Below, piece by piece: positions 1-8,034 of a stretch of 64,000 nucleotides of DNA. The notes under the pieces are model-generated. The model was not told where the DNA came from and did no database searches. It saw nothing but the letters and a program-made list of their open reading frames with translations. The stretch comes from Pseudomonas asuensis (GTDB lineage: Bacteria; Pseudomonadota; Gammaproteobacteria; Pseudomonadales; Pseudomonadaceae). The stretch covers positions 124,001-188,000 of the forward strand of contig NZ_BMNW01000005.1 of assembly GCF_014646755.1 (NCBI RefSeq), given 5' to 3'. Positions within the stretch are counted from its first letter, which is position 1. Each line of letters starts with the position of its first letter. Both the position numbers and the translations under genes were made by a program.

Positions 1-118
1 CACTCGCTACACCGAGCAGAAGGGTTACAGCTTACCTGAACGCCTGAAGCTAAAAGGCCAAGATCTGGACGTGACACTGGTTATCAAGGACTGGCAACCG
101 CGCCAGCTGGGCCAATGA
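1..118 (+). CDS. lolB: Outer-membrane lipoprotein LolB, C-terminal end (partial)
   Basis: Only the last 38 codons are present, in the frame starting at base 2 and ending with TGA at 116-118. The tail (LPERLKLKG, then [12 protein letters not shown]) resembles the C-terminal strands of LolB, the outer-membrane lipoprotein that accepts lipoproteins from LolA and inserts them in the outer membrane. The stop overlaps the ispE start codon (ATGA at 115-118), so the two are translationally coupled. lolB directly before ispE is the standard Pseudomonas arrangement, and this order supports the call more than the short sequence does. Confidence 0.8.
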   Translation, partial: TRYTEQKGYSLPERLKLKGQDLDVTLVIKDWQPRQLGQ

Positions 119-963
119 AAGACATATTGACCTTACCAGCCCCCGCCAAGCTGAATCTCTTTCTTCACATAATAGGTCGCCGAGAGGATGGCTACCACGA
201 ACTGCAAACACTGTTTCAGTTTGTTGATTATGCGGATGAGCTCAGATTTGCAGCACGCGATGACGGTCAAATCCGATTGCACACGGCTCTTCCCGGTGTT
301 GAGCATGACTCCAACCTGATCGTCCGTGCAGCCCGATTGCTTCAACAATCAGCGCACTGCTCTCTCGGGGCAGATATCTGGCTGGATAAGCGGTTACCCA
401 TGGGGGGCGGTATAGGCGGCGGCAGCTCAAATGCCGCGACGACCCTGCTCGGACTCAACTATTTGTGGAATCTCAATACCAGTGAAGACGCTCTAGCGGC
501 ACTCGGGCTTACGTTAGGTGCTGACGTCCCGGTATTCGTACGGGGCAAGGCAGCCTGGGCGGAAGGCATTGGCGAACGCCTGACTCCAGTAGAGATAGAC
601 GAGCCCTGGTACCTTGTGGCTGTTCCACAAGTATTTGTAAGTACAGCAGAAATTTTTAACGATCCCCTGTTGACACGTGACACTCCTCCCAGTAAAGTTC
701 GCCCCGTTCTCGAGTGGGGCGGTCGAAACGACTGCCAGAGCGTGGTAGAAAAGCGTTATCCAGAAATACATAACGCTTTGATCTTGCTAAACAAATTTGT
801 TTCAGCTAGGTTAACCGGCACTGGAAGTTGCATATTTGGGGGATTCCCAAGTGAGACCGAAGCTGTTAAAGTTGCGGACCAACTTCCAGCTACCCTGCCA
901 AGCTTCATAGCTAAGGGAAGCAACACTTCAATGTTGCACCGTAAACTGAGAAGTTTGTTCTGA
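115..963 (+). CDS. ispE: 4-diphosphocytidyl-2-C-methyl-D-erythritol kinase
   Basis: A 282-residue GHMP-superfamily kinase of the cytosolic MEP isoprenoid pathway. It phosphorylates the 2-hydroxyl of CDP-methylerythritol with ATP. Visible motifs are the N-terminal [10 protein letters not shown] block with the conserved lysine at residue 12, and the glycine-rich ATP loop [14 protein letters not shown] at about residues 95-108. The LGADVPVF block carries the conserved aspartate. A glycine-rich motif ([11 protein letters not shown]) lies near the C-terminus. Length is normal for the family. The start is the ATG inside the ATGA overlap with lolB. The gene is followed by tRNA-Gln and prs, the conserved Pseudomonas order. 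Confidence 0.97.
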   Translation: MKDILTLPAPAKLNLFLHIIGRREDGYHELQTLFQFVDYADELRFAARDDGQIRLHTALPGVEHDSNLIVRAARLLQQSAHCSLGADIWLDKRLPMGGGIGGGSSNAATTLLGLNYLWNLNTSEDALAALGLTLGADVPVFVRGKAAWAEGIGERLTPVEIDEPWYLVAVPQVFVSTAEIFNDPLLTRDTPPSKVRPVLEWGGRNDCQSVVEKRYPEIHNALILLNKFVSARLTGTGSCIFGGFPSETEAVKVADQLPATLPSFIAKGSNTSMLHRKLRSLF

Positions 964-967
964 GAAA

Positions 968-985
968 CAGATACAGGTGTATCTG
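968..985. repeat. Perfect inverted repeat between ispE and tRNA-Gln
   Basis: CAGATAC, AGGT, GTATCTG forms a perfect 7-bp stem with a 4-base loop. It starts five bases after the ispE stop and ends ten bases before the tRNA. There is no T tract, so it is not a classical terminator. It sits where the tRNA promoter -10 region should be. It may be an mRNA 3'-end or processing hairpin, or an operator-like element. Its role is inferred only. Confidence 0.4.
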
Positions 986-994
986 ATACGTCAC

Positions 995-1069
995 AGGGGC
1001 GTCGCCAAGCGGTAAGGCAGCAGGTTTTGATCCTGCCATGCGTTGGTTCGAATCCAGCCGCCCCTGCCA
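995..1069 (+). tRNA. tRNA-Gln (anticodon TTG)
   Basis: A complete 75-base cloverleaf with encoded CCA. The acceptor arm AGGGGCG pairs with CGCCCCT. The anticodon stem GCAGG/CCTGC encloses the loop TTTTGAT, with anticodon TTG at 1027-1029. The T arm contains GGTTCGAATCC. It lies between ispE and prs as in other pseudomonads. Confidence 0.97.
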
Positions 1070-1113
1070 TTTCCTTTTCATCAGGTCCACCCTCAGCCGG
1101 CAGGTACTGCAGC

Positions 1114-2055
1114 GTGTCCAAGATGATGGTCTTTACGGGGAACGCTAACCCCGATCTGGCACGGCGCCTCGTGCGTCAGCTGCACATTCCTCTAGGTGAT
1201 GTTTCTGTCGGTAAATTTTCCGATGGCGAAATCAGCGTCGAGATCAATGAAAACGTTCGCGGTAAGGACGTCTTCCTGATTCAGCCGACCTGTGCACCTA
1301 CGAACGATAATCTGATGGAACTGGTCGTGATGGCTGATGCCTTCCGCCGTTCTTCAGCCACCCGAATCACTGCTGTTATTCCCTATTTTGGCTATGCACG
1401 CCAGGATCGCCGCCCGCGCTCCGCACGTGTTGCTATAAGCGCCAAAGTAGTGGCTGACATGCTCACCGTTGTCGGTGTCAACCGCGTTCTGACTGTCGAC
1501 TTACATGCCGATCAGATTCAGGGCTTCTTTGACATCCCCGTTGATAACATCTATGGCTCCCCTGCCCTGGTCGACGACATCGAAGATCAGCGTTTCGAGA
1601 ACCTGATGATTGTATCTCCCGACATCGGAGGTGTTGTTCGCGCTCGCGCCGTGGCCAAAAGCCTTGGCGTAGATCTTGCGATCATTGATAAACGCCGCCC
1701 GAAAGCCAACCAGTCAGAAGTGATGCATATCATCGGTGACATCGAAGGCCGCACCTGTGTGCTGGTCGACGATATGGTTGATACAGCCGGTACGCTTTGC
1801 CACGCGGCCAAAGCTCTCAAAGAGCATGGCGCCTCCAAGGTATTGGCGTACTGCACGCATCCTGTGCTTTCTGGTCGTGCAATCGAGAACATCAATAACT
1901 CTGTTCTTGATGAGCTTGTCGTGACCAACACCATCCCGCTTTCTGCTGCTGCACAAGCATGTACTCGTATCCGCCAACTGGACATTGCGCCAGTCGTAGC
2001 CGAGGCCGTGCGTCGCATCAGCAATGAGGAATCCATCAGCGCCATGTTCCGTTAA
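1114..2055 (+). CDS. prs: Ribose-phosphate pyrophosphokinase (PRPP synthetase)
   Basis: The enzyme converts ribose 5-phosphate and ATP to PRPP for nucleotide, histidine, tryptophan and NAD synthesis in the cytosol. The GTG at 1114 gives the expected product ([15 protein letters not shown]) of 313 residues, the usual Pseudomonas length. Upstream in-frame starts would run back into the tRNA and were rejected. The class I PRPP synthetase blocks are visible: the flexible-loop region [24 protein letters not shown], and the PRPP-binding loop [10 protein letters not shown]. It probably forms its own unit, because a strong terminator follows it. Confidence 0.97.
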   Translation: MSKMMVFTGNANPDLARRLVRQLHIPLGDVSVGKFSDGEISVEINENVRGKDVFLIQPTCAPTNDNLMELVVMADAFRRSSATRITAVIPYFGYARQDRRPRSARVAISAKVVADMLTVVGVNRVLTVDLHADQIQGFFDIPVDNIYGSPALVDDIEDQRFENLMIVSPDIGGVVRARAVAKSLGVDLAIIDKRRPKANQSEVMHIIGDIEGRTCVLVDDMVDTAGTLCHAAKALKEHGASKVLAYCTHPVLSGRAIENINNSVLDELVVTNTIPLSAAAQACTRIRQLDIAPVVAEAVRRISNEESISAMFR

Positions 2056-2075
2056 GGACAGGCGTTGGTATAACG

Positions 2076-2099
2076 GCCCCGCATAATGCGGGGCTTTTT
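2076..2099 (+). terminator. Rho-independent terminator after prs
   Basis: The stem GCCCCGCA/TGCGGGGC (8 bp, loop TAA) is followed by five T. It lies 20 bases after the prs stop and separates prs from rplY. Confidence 0.9.
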
Positions 2100-2162
2100 A
2101 GTCAATAGTCTGATCGCTGGTCGCAAGTGATTCAGGCAATTGTCTTTTTTAGGAGACTACAA

Positions 2163-2780
2163 ATGGTCGACTTTACTCTGAATGCCCAAGCGCGTTCCGA
2201 CCTGGGGAAAGGTGCGAGCCGCCGCCTTCGTCGTAATGCCGAACAAGTTCCTGCCGTAATTTATGGCGGTGAACAAGCGCCTGTATCCGTTACGCTGCAA
2301 GGCAAGGATCTGGCCAAGCTGCTGAATAACGAAGCTGCATTTAGCCACGTAATCAACCTGAACGTTGATGGCCAGAACGAAAGCGTTCTGATCAAGGCCC
2401 TGCAGCGCCACCCTGCCAAGGGTTTCGTTCTGCACGCTGACTTCCTGCGCGTAGTTGCTGACCACAAGCTGACTGCAACTGTTCCGCTGCACTTCATCAA
2501 CCAGGAAACGGCTGTTGGTGTTAAGCAGGGCGGTGGCGAAGTTTCGCACAACGTGAACGAAGTTGAAGTTTCTTGCCTGCCAAAGGACCTGCCTGAGTTC
2601 ATCGAAGTCGACATGTCCAAGGTTGAGCTGAACCAGATCGTTCACATGAGCGACCTGAAGCTGCCGGCCGGCGTTGAGCTGGTATCCCTGGCTCATGGTA
2701 GTGACCTGCCTGTAGCAAGCATCCACCTGTCCCGCGTCCAGGCTCCGGCTGAAGGCGAAGGTGAAGGTTCTGCTGAGTAA
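2163..2780 (+). CDS. rplY: 50S ribosomal protein L25 (long, Ctc type)
   Basis: A 205-residue L25 of the long TL5/Ctc type, which binds 5S rRNA in the large subunit. The N-terminal L25 domain (about residues 1-95) has the typical [14 protein letters not shown] start. The C-terminal beta domain (about 96-190) ends in an acidic, glycine-rich tail. An AGGAG at 2151-2155 fixes the ATG at 2163 rather than an upstream in-frame start at 2127. The prs-rplY-pth order is conserved, since these genes often neighbour each other in gammaproteobacteria. Confidence 0.96.
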   Translation: MVDFTLNAQARSDLGKGASRRLRRNAEQVPAVIYGGEQAPVSVTLQGKDLAKLLNNEAAFSHVINLNVDGQNESVLIKALQRHPAKGFVLHADFLRVVADHKLTATVPLHFINQETAVGVKQGGGEVSHNVNEVEVSCLPKDLPEFIEVDMSKVELNQIVHMSDLKLPAGVELVSLAHGSDLPVASIHLSRVQAPAEGEGEGSAE

Positions 2781-2932
2781 GACATTGCCTAAGGCTTGTT
2801 GAGGATAAGGCAAGGCTACTGCAACAGAATATTGTGAGCGTATCTTCCAGATGCGCTTCTCGATAAGGTTATTCTGTCTGTATAGTCGCTGCCTTAACCT
2901 TATAGACAAACTTAGGAAGAAGGGCTCCCGTT

Positions 2933-3517
2933 ATGACTGCCGTACAACTGATCGTTGGCTTGGGTAATCCAGGCGCTGAATACGAACAGACACGGCATAA
3001 TGCGGGGGCCCTTTTTGTTGAGCGTCTGGCGGCTCAACAAAACGTTAGTTTGGTCGCTGATCGCAAGTATTTTGGCCTGACAGGTCGATTCACGCATGCA
3101 GGTCATGACGTTCGTTTATTGATTCCAACCACCTACATGAACCGCAGCGGTCAATCTGTCGCGGCGCTTGCAGGCTTTTACCGTATTCCTGTGGAGGCCA
3201 TTCTGGTCGCCCATGATGAGCTGGATATGCCACCCGGTGTTGCCAAGTTAAAAAAAGGCGGTGGGCACGGTGGTCATAACGGCTTGCGCGATATCATTGT
3301 TCAATTGGGCAACCAAAACGGTTTTCATCGCCTACGGCTTGGCATTGGCCATCCAGGGCATAGCAGTCTAGTCTCCGGCTACGTATTAGGCCGAGCGCCA
3401 CGTGCCGAACAAGAACTGCTGGACACCAGTATCGATTTTGCCCTCGGCGTGCTGCCGGACATTCTGGCCGGGGATTGGACCCGTGCCATGCAGCGCTTGC
3501 ATAGCCAGAAGGCCTAA
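2933..3517 (+). CDS. pth: Peptidyl-tRNA hydrolase
   Basis: It cleaves peptidyl-tRNA released from stalled ribosomes and so recycles tRNA. The 194-residue product has the family signature [17 protein letters not shown], including Asn12 and the catalytic His22. It also has the HDELD block with its conserved aspartate and the [12 protein letters not shown] motif. A purine-rich ribosome site (AGGAAGAAGG) lies 10-20 bases before the ATG. The 150 bases before it contain no recognised gene. ychF follows after 23 bases, so the two are likely co-transcribed. Confidence 0.97.
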   Translation: MTAVQLIVGLGNPGAEYEQTRHNAGALFVERLAAQQNVSLVADRKYFGLTGRFTHAGHDVRLLIPTTYMNRSGQSVAALAGFYRIPVEAILVAHDELDMPPGVAKLKKGGGHGGHNGLRDIIVQLGNQNGFHRLRLGIGHPGHSSLVSGYVLGRAPRAEQELLDTSIDFALGVLPDILAGDWTRAMQRLHSQKA

Positions 3518-3540
3518 CCTATTCCGCGAGGGACAATTTC

Positions 3541-4641
3541 ATGGGATTTAACTGTGGCATCGTCGGCTTGCCCAACGTTGGCAAGTCCACTCTATTCAAC
3601 GCCCTCACCAAGTCCGGCATTGCTGCAGAAAACTTTCCATTCTGCACCATCGAGCCGAACAGCGGCGTAGTACCAATGCCCGATGCTCGACTCAATGCAT
3701 TGGCCGAGATCGTCAAACCTGAGCGCGTTATTCCTACGACTATGGAGTTCGTGGATATTGCCGGCCTAGTAGAAGGTGCATCCAAAGGCGAAGGCCTTGG
3801 AAACAAGTTCCTGGCGAACATCCGTGAAACCGATGCCATTGCCCATGTGGTTCGCTGCTTTGAAGACGAAAATGTTATTCACGTAGCCAACTCTGTCGAT
3901 CCCAAGAGAGACATCGAAGTCATTGATCTGGAGCTGATCTTTGCGGACCTGGAAAGCTGCGAAAAGCAATTGCAGCGGGTAGTTCGCAGCGCGAAAGGCG
4001 GTGACAAGGAAGCCTTGGCTCAGAAGGCGCTCCTGGAAAAGCTGATTCCTCACTTTGAAGCAGGCAAACCTGCCCGTAGCCTGATGAAGGGCATGGATGA
4101 CGAGCAGAAGCGCATGGTACGCGGCTTTCATCTACTGACTAGCAAGCCGGTCATGTATATCGCCAATGTGGCTGAAGATGGATTCGAAAATAATCCTCAC
4201 TTGGATGTCGTCAAGGCTATTGCCACCGAAGAAGGCGCTATCGTCGTTCCCGTGTGCAACAAGATCGAAGCTGAAATTGCTGAGCTGGACGATGGCGAAG
4301 AAAAGGATATGTTTCTTGAATCGCTCGGCCTGGAAGAGCCCGGCTTGAACCGTGTGATTCGCGCAGGCTATGAGCTGCTTAACTTGCAAACCTATTTTAC
4401 TGCAGGGGTAAAGGAAGTACGCGCCTGGACTGTCAAGATAGGCGCTACAGCACCGCAGGCAGCGGCTGTTATTCATACTGATTTTGAGAAGGGATTCATC
4501 CGTGCTGAAGTAGTCGCCTATGACGACTTTATCCAGTACCGGGGTGAAAACGGCGCTAAGGAAGCAGGTAAATGGCGTCTGGAAGGTAAAGACTATATCG
4601 TCAAAGATGGCGATGTGATGCACTTCCGCTTCAACGTCTGA
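3541..4641 (+). CDS. ychF: Redox-regulated ribosome-associated ATPase YchF (OLA1 family)
   Basis: A 366-residue member of the TRAFAC/Obg-related family, which hydrolyses ATP rather than GTP and associates with ribosomes. The P-loop GLPNVGKS lies at about residues 8-15, and the switch II DIAGLV block at about residue 70. The base-recognition motif is NVAED instead of NKxD, the change that gives ATP preference. A central coiled-coil region precedes the C-terminal TGS domain (about 280-366, with [11 protein letters not shown] and [13 protein letters not shown]). pth-ychF adjacency is widespread in gammaproteobacteria. Confidence 0.96.
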   Translation: MGFNCGIVGLPNVGKSTLFNALTKSGIAAENFPFCTIEPNSGVVPMPDARLNALAEIVKPERVIPTTMEFVDIAGLVEGASKGEGLGNKFLANIRETDAIAHVVRCFEDENVIHVANSVDPKRDIEVIDLELIFADLESCEKQLQRVVRSAKGGDKEALAQKALLEKLIPHFEAGKPARSLMKGMDDEQKRMVRGFHLLTSKPVMYIANVAEDGFENNPHLDVVKAIATEEGAIVVPVCNKIEAEIAELDDGEEKDMFLESLGLEEPGLNRVIRAGYELLNLQTYFTAGVKEVRAWTVKIGATAPQAAAVIHTDFEKGFIRAEVVAYDDFIQYRGENGAKEAGKWRLEGKDYIVKDGDVMHFRFNV

Positions 4642-4649
4642 CCGGACTA

Positions 4650-4680
4650 GCGGACCTGCCTGACAGGTCCGCCCTCTTCT
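4650..4680 (+). terminator. Terminator after ychF
   Basis: The stem GCGGACCTG/CAGGTCCGC (9 bp, loop CCTGA) starts 9 bases after the ychF stop. It is followed by a pyrimidine-rich stretch rather than a pure T run. Confidence 0.7.
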
Positions 4681-4826
4681 CCCCTGCCTATAGAAAACGC
4701 GCAAAGACGATACTCCTCGCGCTACTGCCTGACTGGCAAAAAACAGTACACAGCCGTGTCAGGTCATTGCTCCACCTATATGGCTTGTCAGCCCTGTTAG
4801 CTATAGCAGAAGGCATGAACTGACCA

Positions 4827-4944
4827 GGCTTAAAGAAGCCACTGCCATCCTAATAACTTCCACTGCGCTTCATCGCTGCATAAAGCAATGGCGATGTCTT
4901 GGTTGGTGCCTGCCTTAAGAAATTAAGGTGCTGCGAAAGCAGCA
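4827..4944 (+). ncRNA. Candidate structured RNA: four hairpins in 118 bases
   Basis: This stretch between ychF and the minus-strand gene at 5055 has no credible reading frame but is rich in inverted repeats. They are GGCTT-AAAG-AAGCC at 4827-4840 and CATCGC...GCGATG at 4871-4896 with an inner TGC/GCA. Then CCTTAA-GAAA-TTAAGG at 4913-4928 is followed with no spacer by TGCTGC-GAAA-GCAGCA at 4929-4944. Both of the last two have GAAA (GNRA) loops when read on the plus strand, which argues for plus-strand transcription. No T tract follows, and I see no clear promoter. It could be a small RNA or a processed trailer. The remainder of 4681-5011 shows nothing else I recognise. Confidence 0.35.
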
Positions 4945-5011
4945 AAATAAGCTATTGGGTTGTCAGCTGGCGAAATATACGCAGCTCGCAGCGGTAAGAT
5001 AGATGCAGAGC

Positions 5012-5033
5012 CACGCTGCGATATAGCAGCGTG
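5012..5033 (-). terminator. Hairpin downstream of the PilJ_N gene
   Basis: CACGCTGC/GCAGCGTG is an 8-bp perfect stem with a 6-base loop, 21 bases beyond the stop of the minus-strand gene ending at 5055. It has no T run, so termination would be weak or Rho-assisted. Confidence 0.4.
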
Positions 5034-5054
5034 ACTCCAATGAATAGCGCCGGA

Positions 5055-5834
5055 TTAGTTGCCGGCGGACAGGCCTGCATAGAGGCGTGTCAGCTCATTC
5101 ATTTGCTTGAACAGCGTATCGGCACTAGAGGCCATTGCAGTAGGGACATAGTTTTCGGGGGTAGTCAGGTCTACTGCTGTACGGGTGAACTTCCACTGAG
5201 CCTCAGCTTTACGCAGCGACGTGGCAATCTCAGGATTAGGAGCGCCCGCGGTATCGAGCTCCGTCATAACTGTGTCGAACTCGCCAACGGACTTGTCAAA
5301 CGCATCGTCCAGCCCAGGCGCTTGAACATCCCAGCTCTTGGCCATGTATAGCATGGCGATACGCTGGCTCAGTACGCGGTTCCAGCCACTACGGTTTACA
5401 AGACGGGAAGACTCGCCGCCATTATTCTTTTCAACAAGGTCAGTCAGCTTTTGACACTGCTCTAGCAGCTGATCACTTACGCTCAGCATGGTTACCGCTT
5501 GATCCTTGTCAGGAGTGGCCTGCACCAGCTGCTTGTATTGCTGCCAAGTCTTATCTATTTCGCTTAGTTTGTTACGAATTTCAGTCGTAGGCGCAAACTC
5601 GACGAGTGATTTGTGATGATCATCGAACAGCGCAACGGTATCTTTGAGCTGCTTGGTTGCGACGTCTACCCGTACGCCGGAGCCCATCATCAGATAATCT
5701 TTGGCCATACGCTGGCCCAACGTGCGCTGCAGACCGGCCATGTTCATGGCTTCTTCAGGGGTGATGTCAGCCCAGCAAGAGGCGCTGATAAGACTGACGC
5801 CCAATACGGCTACACGCAAAAAATCCTTTAGCAT
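5055..5834 (-). CDS. Secreted stand-alone PilJ_N-type sensor-domain protein
   Basis: A 259-residue protein with a Sec signal peptide (about 1-22, hydrophobic core then SCWA). The rest looks like two copies of the four-helix domain found at the N-terminus of PilJ-type chemotaxis transducers. Copy one has GLQRTLGQRMAKDYLMMG (about 34-51). Copy two has the matching GWNRVLSQRIAMLYMAKSW (about 150-168). There is no transmembrane segment after the signal, no HAMP and no signalling domain, so the protein is probably periplasmic. It may sense or bind a ligand for a membrane partner, which is inferred. The ribosome site GGAGAAG fixes the start. It stands alone, with no pil or che genes nearby. Confidence 0.75.
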   Translation of the reverse strand: MLKDFLRVAVLGVSLISASCWADITPEEAMNMAGLQRTLGQRMAKDYLMMGSGVRVDVATKQLKDTVALFDDHHKSLVEFAPTTEIRNKLSEIDKTWQQYKQLVQATPDKDQAVTMLSVSDQLLEQCQKLTDLVEKNNGGESSRLVNRSGWNRVLSQRIAMLYMAKSWDVQAPGLDDAFDKSVGEFDTVMTELDTAGAPNPEIATSLRKAEAQWKFTRTAVDLTTPENYVPTAMASSADTLFKQMNELTRLYAGLSAGN

Positions 5835-6117
5835 TTACTTCTCCAGAAGGGCCATTCGCTGGCCAGGCAAAGCGGGGCCTTTTTTCAAAACAACAAGGCA
5901 CCGCGAACACTTAAAGCTCCGCGGTTATCGGTTTAATTAGTGCGGGGTCTGGCATGAAGTCGAGCCATCACAGTGAGTGATGTCATAACGCGGTCGATTC
6001 ATGGGGCCACTATTGTAACGCCTTAAAAAGTCAATAGGACGTTTTTACTAGGGCATAATGTCGCCCCTACGCAGCAGCTTATCTGGAATAGGGGCACATC
6101 AAGGTTAGCCTGGACGA

Positions 6118-6357
6118 TTAGCCACTGACTCGTAGAGGGCCACCAACGGGAACGTATTCAACAGGTGTTTCGGCTGGCATTGTCTCGATGGGATCTTCCT
6201 TGTAGCCAAACCCTTCTTCCTTGAGGTTGATGGAATGGGTACTGTGCTCGCGGGCAGTCGTATCGCTTAACTTGGTAAATAGACGGTCATCATCTTGCAG
6301 AGTGAAGCGGTCTCCTGGGCGGAGCTGGGCGAAAGTAATAGGGGTAACGGCGGTCAT
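6118..6357 (-). CDS. Small conserved-looking protein of unknown function
   Basis: A 79-residue soluble protein that I do not recognise. It opens with ITFAQLRPGDRFTLQDD, which resembles the start of a small beta-barrel where a ligand or value is 'read' (PGD turn). The C-terminal half is acidic and proline-rich (ETMPAETPVEYVPVGG). There is no signal peptide or membrane segment. An AGGAG lies eight bases before the ATG on the minus strand, so it is likely translated. It is a single gene without an obvious operon partner. Confidence 0.6.
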   Translation of the reverse strand: MTAVTPITFAQLRPGDRFTLQDDDRLFTKLSDTTAREHSTHSINLKEEGFGYKEDPIETMPAETPVEYVPVGGPLRVSG

Positions 6358-6458
6358 CTAACAGTCTCCTTTAGGTCTCTCATGAATGGAGAGTTTCCAA
6401 CCGGTCAAGGTTCCGGGCGGTAGCCGAGACTTGCTTCTTGAGCACTCATTACACACAT

Positions 6459-6486
6459 AAAAAGGCCCGCCCAAAAGCGGCGAGCC
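6459..6486 (-). terminator. Minus-strand terminator below the permease remnant
   Basis: Read on the minus strand, GGCTCGCC pairs with GGCGGGCC (8 bp including one G-T pair), followed by a run of five T. It lies 16 bases past the stop of the ABC permease remnant. It is therefore probably the surviving terminator of a lost transport operon. Confidence 0.75.
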
Positions 6487-6501
6487 AAGACGTGGAAGCT
6501 T

Positions 6502-6616
6502 TCAGCGTTTGACCTTACGCTTGTTTCGATACTGGTCGATAACCACAGCCACAACGATAATCATGCCTTTGATAATGTCTTGGATATAGGCATCGACGCC
6601 AAGAAAGGTGAGGGCG
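6502..6616 (-). pseudogene. Last ~38 codons of an RbsC-type sugar ABC permease (remnant)
   Basis: On the minus strand, a frame ending in TGA at 6504-6502 reads ALTFLGVDAYIQDIIKG, then a hydrophobic helix (MIIVVAVVIDQ) and the basic end YRNKRKVKR. This is the typical C-terminus of RbsC-like sugar permeases, including those for inositol. Nothing of the rest of the permease is present. Immediately upstream, in another frame, is iolC sequence. The junction near 6616 is therefore a deletion end that joined two genes of what was probably an inositol uptake and catabolism locus. A proper terminator follows. Confidence 0.7.
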
Positions 6617-7244
6617 AATGTCCTGATAGATGCTGCCGCCCTCCAAGCGCTCGGAAGTCTCGCTGTGAATTACGGTGCATCCCAGCTTGATCACTAAGGT
6701 CACCTCGCTGACTTCATGCACCTTCCGCAGTGCAGTCAGCAGGTCGTCCGAGTCGCCTGCAATTATGAACTCTTCTTCAGTGCCGACCACCAGATCGAAA
6801 CACGGTAGTATGCGCTGAACGTGAGCGCTAACCTCCGCATTGGCAATAAAAGCATGAAGGATTCGTCGATGTCTTCTTCGCGCAGTGTCATGTCGGCGCA
6901 GTTTTCGCGATAAAACATCAGGGGAAAGGTTTCGTGGTCCTTGATTCCCAGCAGGACTATGGCAATCAGCCGTTCGGAATCGACCTTGATAGCACGCGTA
7001 TCACAGCCTTCCTTGTCCAGGGACTCCACCAGGAAACTACCCATATGGTCGTCGCCGACGCTGGTCAGCATGGCGGACTTCAATCCCAACCGGCAGTGCC
7101 GAAGGCGATGTTGGCGGACGAGCCGCCCAGATACTTGGCAAACTGCTCACCTCTTCGAGCCGTGCCCCGATCTGCTGTGCACACAGATCGACACCAAGGC
7201 GCCTAAGACATATGACGTCCATTGGCAAAGGTTGTATTGCCCAT
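6617..7244 (-). pseudogene. iolC: 5-dehydro-2-deoxygluconokinase (iolC) pseudogene
   Basis: This is a PfkB-family kinase of myo-inositol catabolism in pieces. It starts at ATG 7244-7242 (MGNTTFANG) with AGGAG upstream, then shifts frame to DVICLRRLGVDL...QQIGARLEEVSS. It then needs one base restored to read FAKYLGG...NIAFGTAG. After another shift it reads LKSAMLTSVGDDHMG, ERLIAIVLLGIKDHETFPLMFYRENCAD. An internal deletion of some 60 codons then leads to HVQRILPCFDLVVGTEEEF and KLGCTVIH...GGSIYQDIR, where it breaks at the permease remnant. The C-terminal catalytic GAGD region is gone. At least three frameshifts and two deletions make it clearly inactive. Confidence 0.85.
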
Positions 7245-7261
7245 GGTAGCTCCTATTTATT

Positions 7262-7973
7262 TTTGTCGCCTGATTCTGGTCGCTGGGCATAATCTGCTGG
7301 ATGGGGTCCATTTCCCAGTAGGCTCGCCCTTCCATATTCTATGGGCGATATTGCATGACCGCGGCTGGATCGAGCTTGGCGAAAGCCTGCGGCTGCGCAC
7401 GTCCTATCCGCTTCTGCCCTGGATTGGCGTGATTGCACTAGGCTATGCGGCGGGCCCGTGGTTCACTCAACTGAACCCGTCCGAGCGCCAGAAGCGCCTC
7501 TTGATCGGAGGGCTGGGCGCCCGCTGCTCTTCTTTGTATTGTGGATGATCAACGGCTATGGCCAGGCGCAGCAGTGAGTAACGGGCGAGACGCCCCTGCT
7601 GACCATGATGAGCTTTCTGAACATCACCAAGTACCCGCCACCCCTGCTGTTCCTCTCGCTCACCTTGGGCCTTGGCCTGCTACTGCTGGTGCTGTTCGAG
7701 CGCAAGTCAGAGAGTCGTCTGTTGGGCTGGTTTACCGTATTTGGCGCAGCACCGATGTTCTTTTACATCCTGCATCTGTATGTGCTGGGTGTGCTGTACC
7801 GGATTACGGTTGCCCTGTTCGGTCTCAATCAAGGCACGTATTTTGGCTTTGATCGTGTCTGGGCACTCTGGATCAGCGCTGTAGTCTTGGCTTTTGCGCT
7901 GTACTGGCCGGTGCGCTGGTTTGCGGGCCTCAAGGCACGCCGCCGCGATATCGCTTGGCTGAAGTACTTCTAA
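7262..7973 (+). pseudogene. DUF1624 / heparan-glucosaminide acetyltransferase-like membrane protein, decayed
   Basis: The C-terminal two thirds of a multi-span membrane protein of the DUF1624 family, related to acetyl-CoA:glucosaminide acyltransferases. The frame starting near 7262 reads LVAGHNLLDG, WAILHDRGWIELGE, RTSYPLLPWIGVIALGYA. Near 7520 the reading frame shifts. An in-frame TGA then follows at 7575-7577, before TPLLTMMSFLNITKYPP and FGAAPMFFYILHLYVLG up to TAA at 7971. The N-terminal part is absent: the homology begins about 20 bases from the start codon of the divergent iolC pseudogene. So the break here belongs to the same rearranged segment. No function is expected. Confidence 0.8.
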
Positions 7974-8007
7974 AAAAGACGGGGCGCCCATAGGCGCCCC
8001 GTCTTTT
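7974..8007. terminator. Bidirectional terminator between the DUF1624 remnant and folA
   Basis: AAAAGACGGGGCGCC, loop CATA, GGCGCCCCGTCTTTT is a perfect 15-bp palindromic arm pair with A and T ends. It can serve the plus-strand remnant and the minus-strand folA. Confidence 0.92.
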
Positions 8008-8034
8008 ATGCAGTGCTCACCTGTTTTACAGGCC

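Noticed and set aside
1027-1113. Longer prs N-terminus
   Set aside because: It would begin inside tRNA-Gln; the GTG at 1114 gives the conserved protein start and length.
2157-2909. Long minus-strand frame opposite rplY
   Set aside because: It is the mirror of rplY codons, has no domain and no ribosome site; rplY is certain.
6400-8010. Insertion sequence as cause of the gene decay
   Set aside because: No transposase frame, terminal inverted repeats or target duplications are visible; simple deletions explain the remnants.
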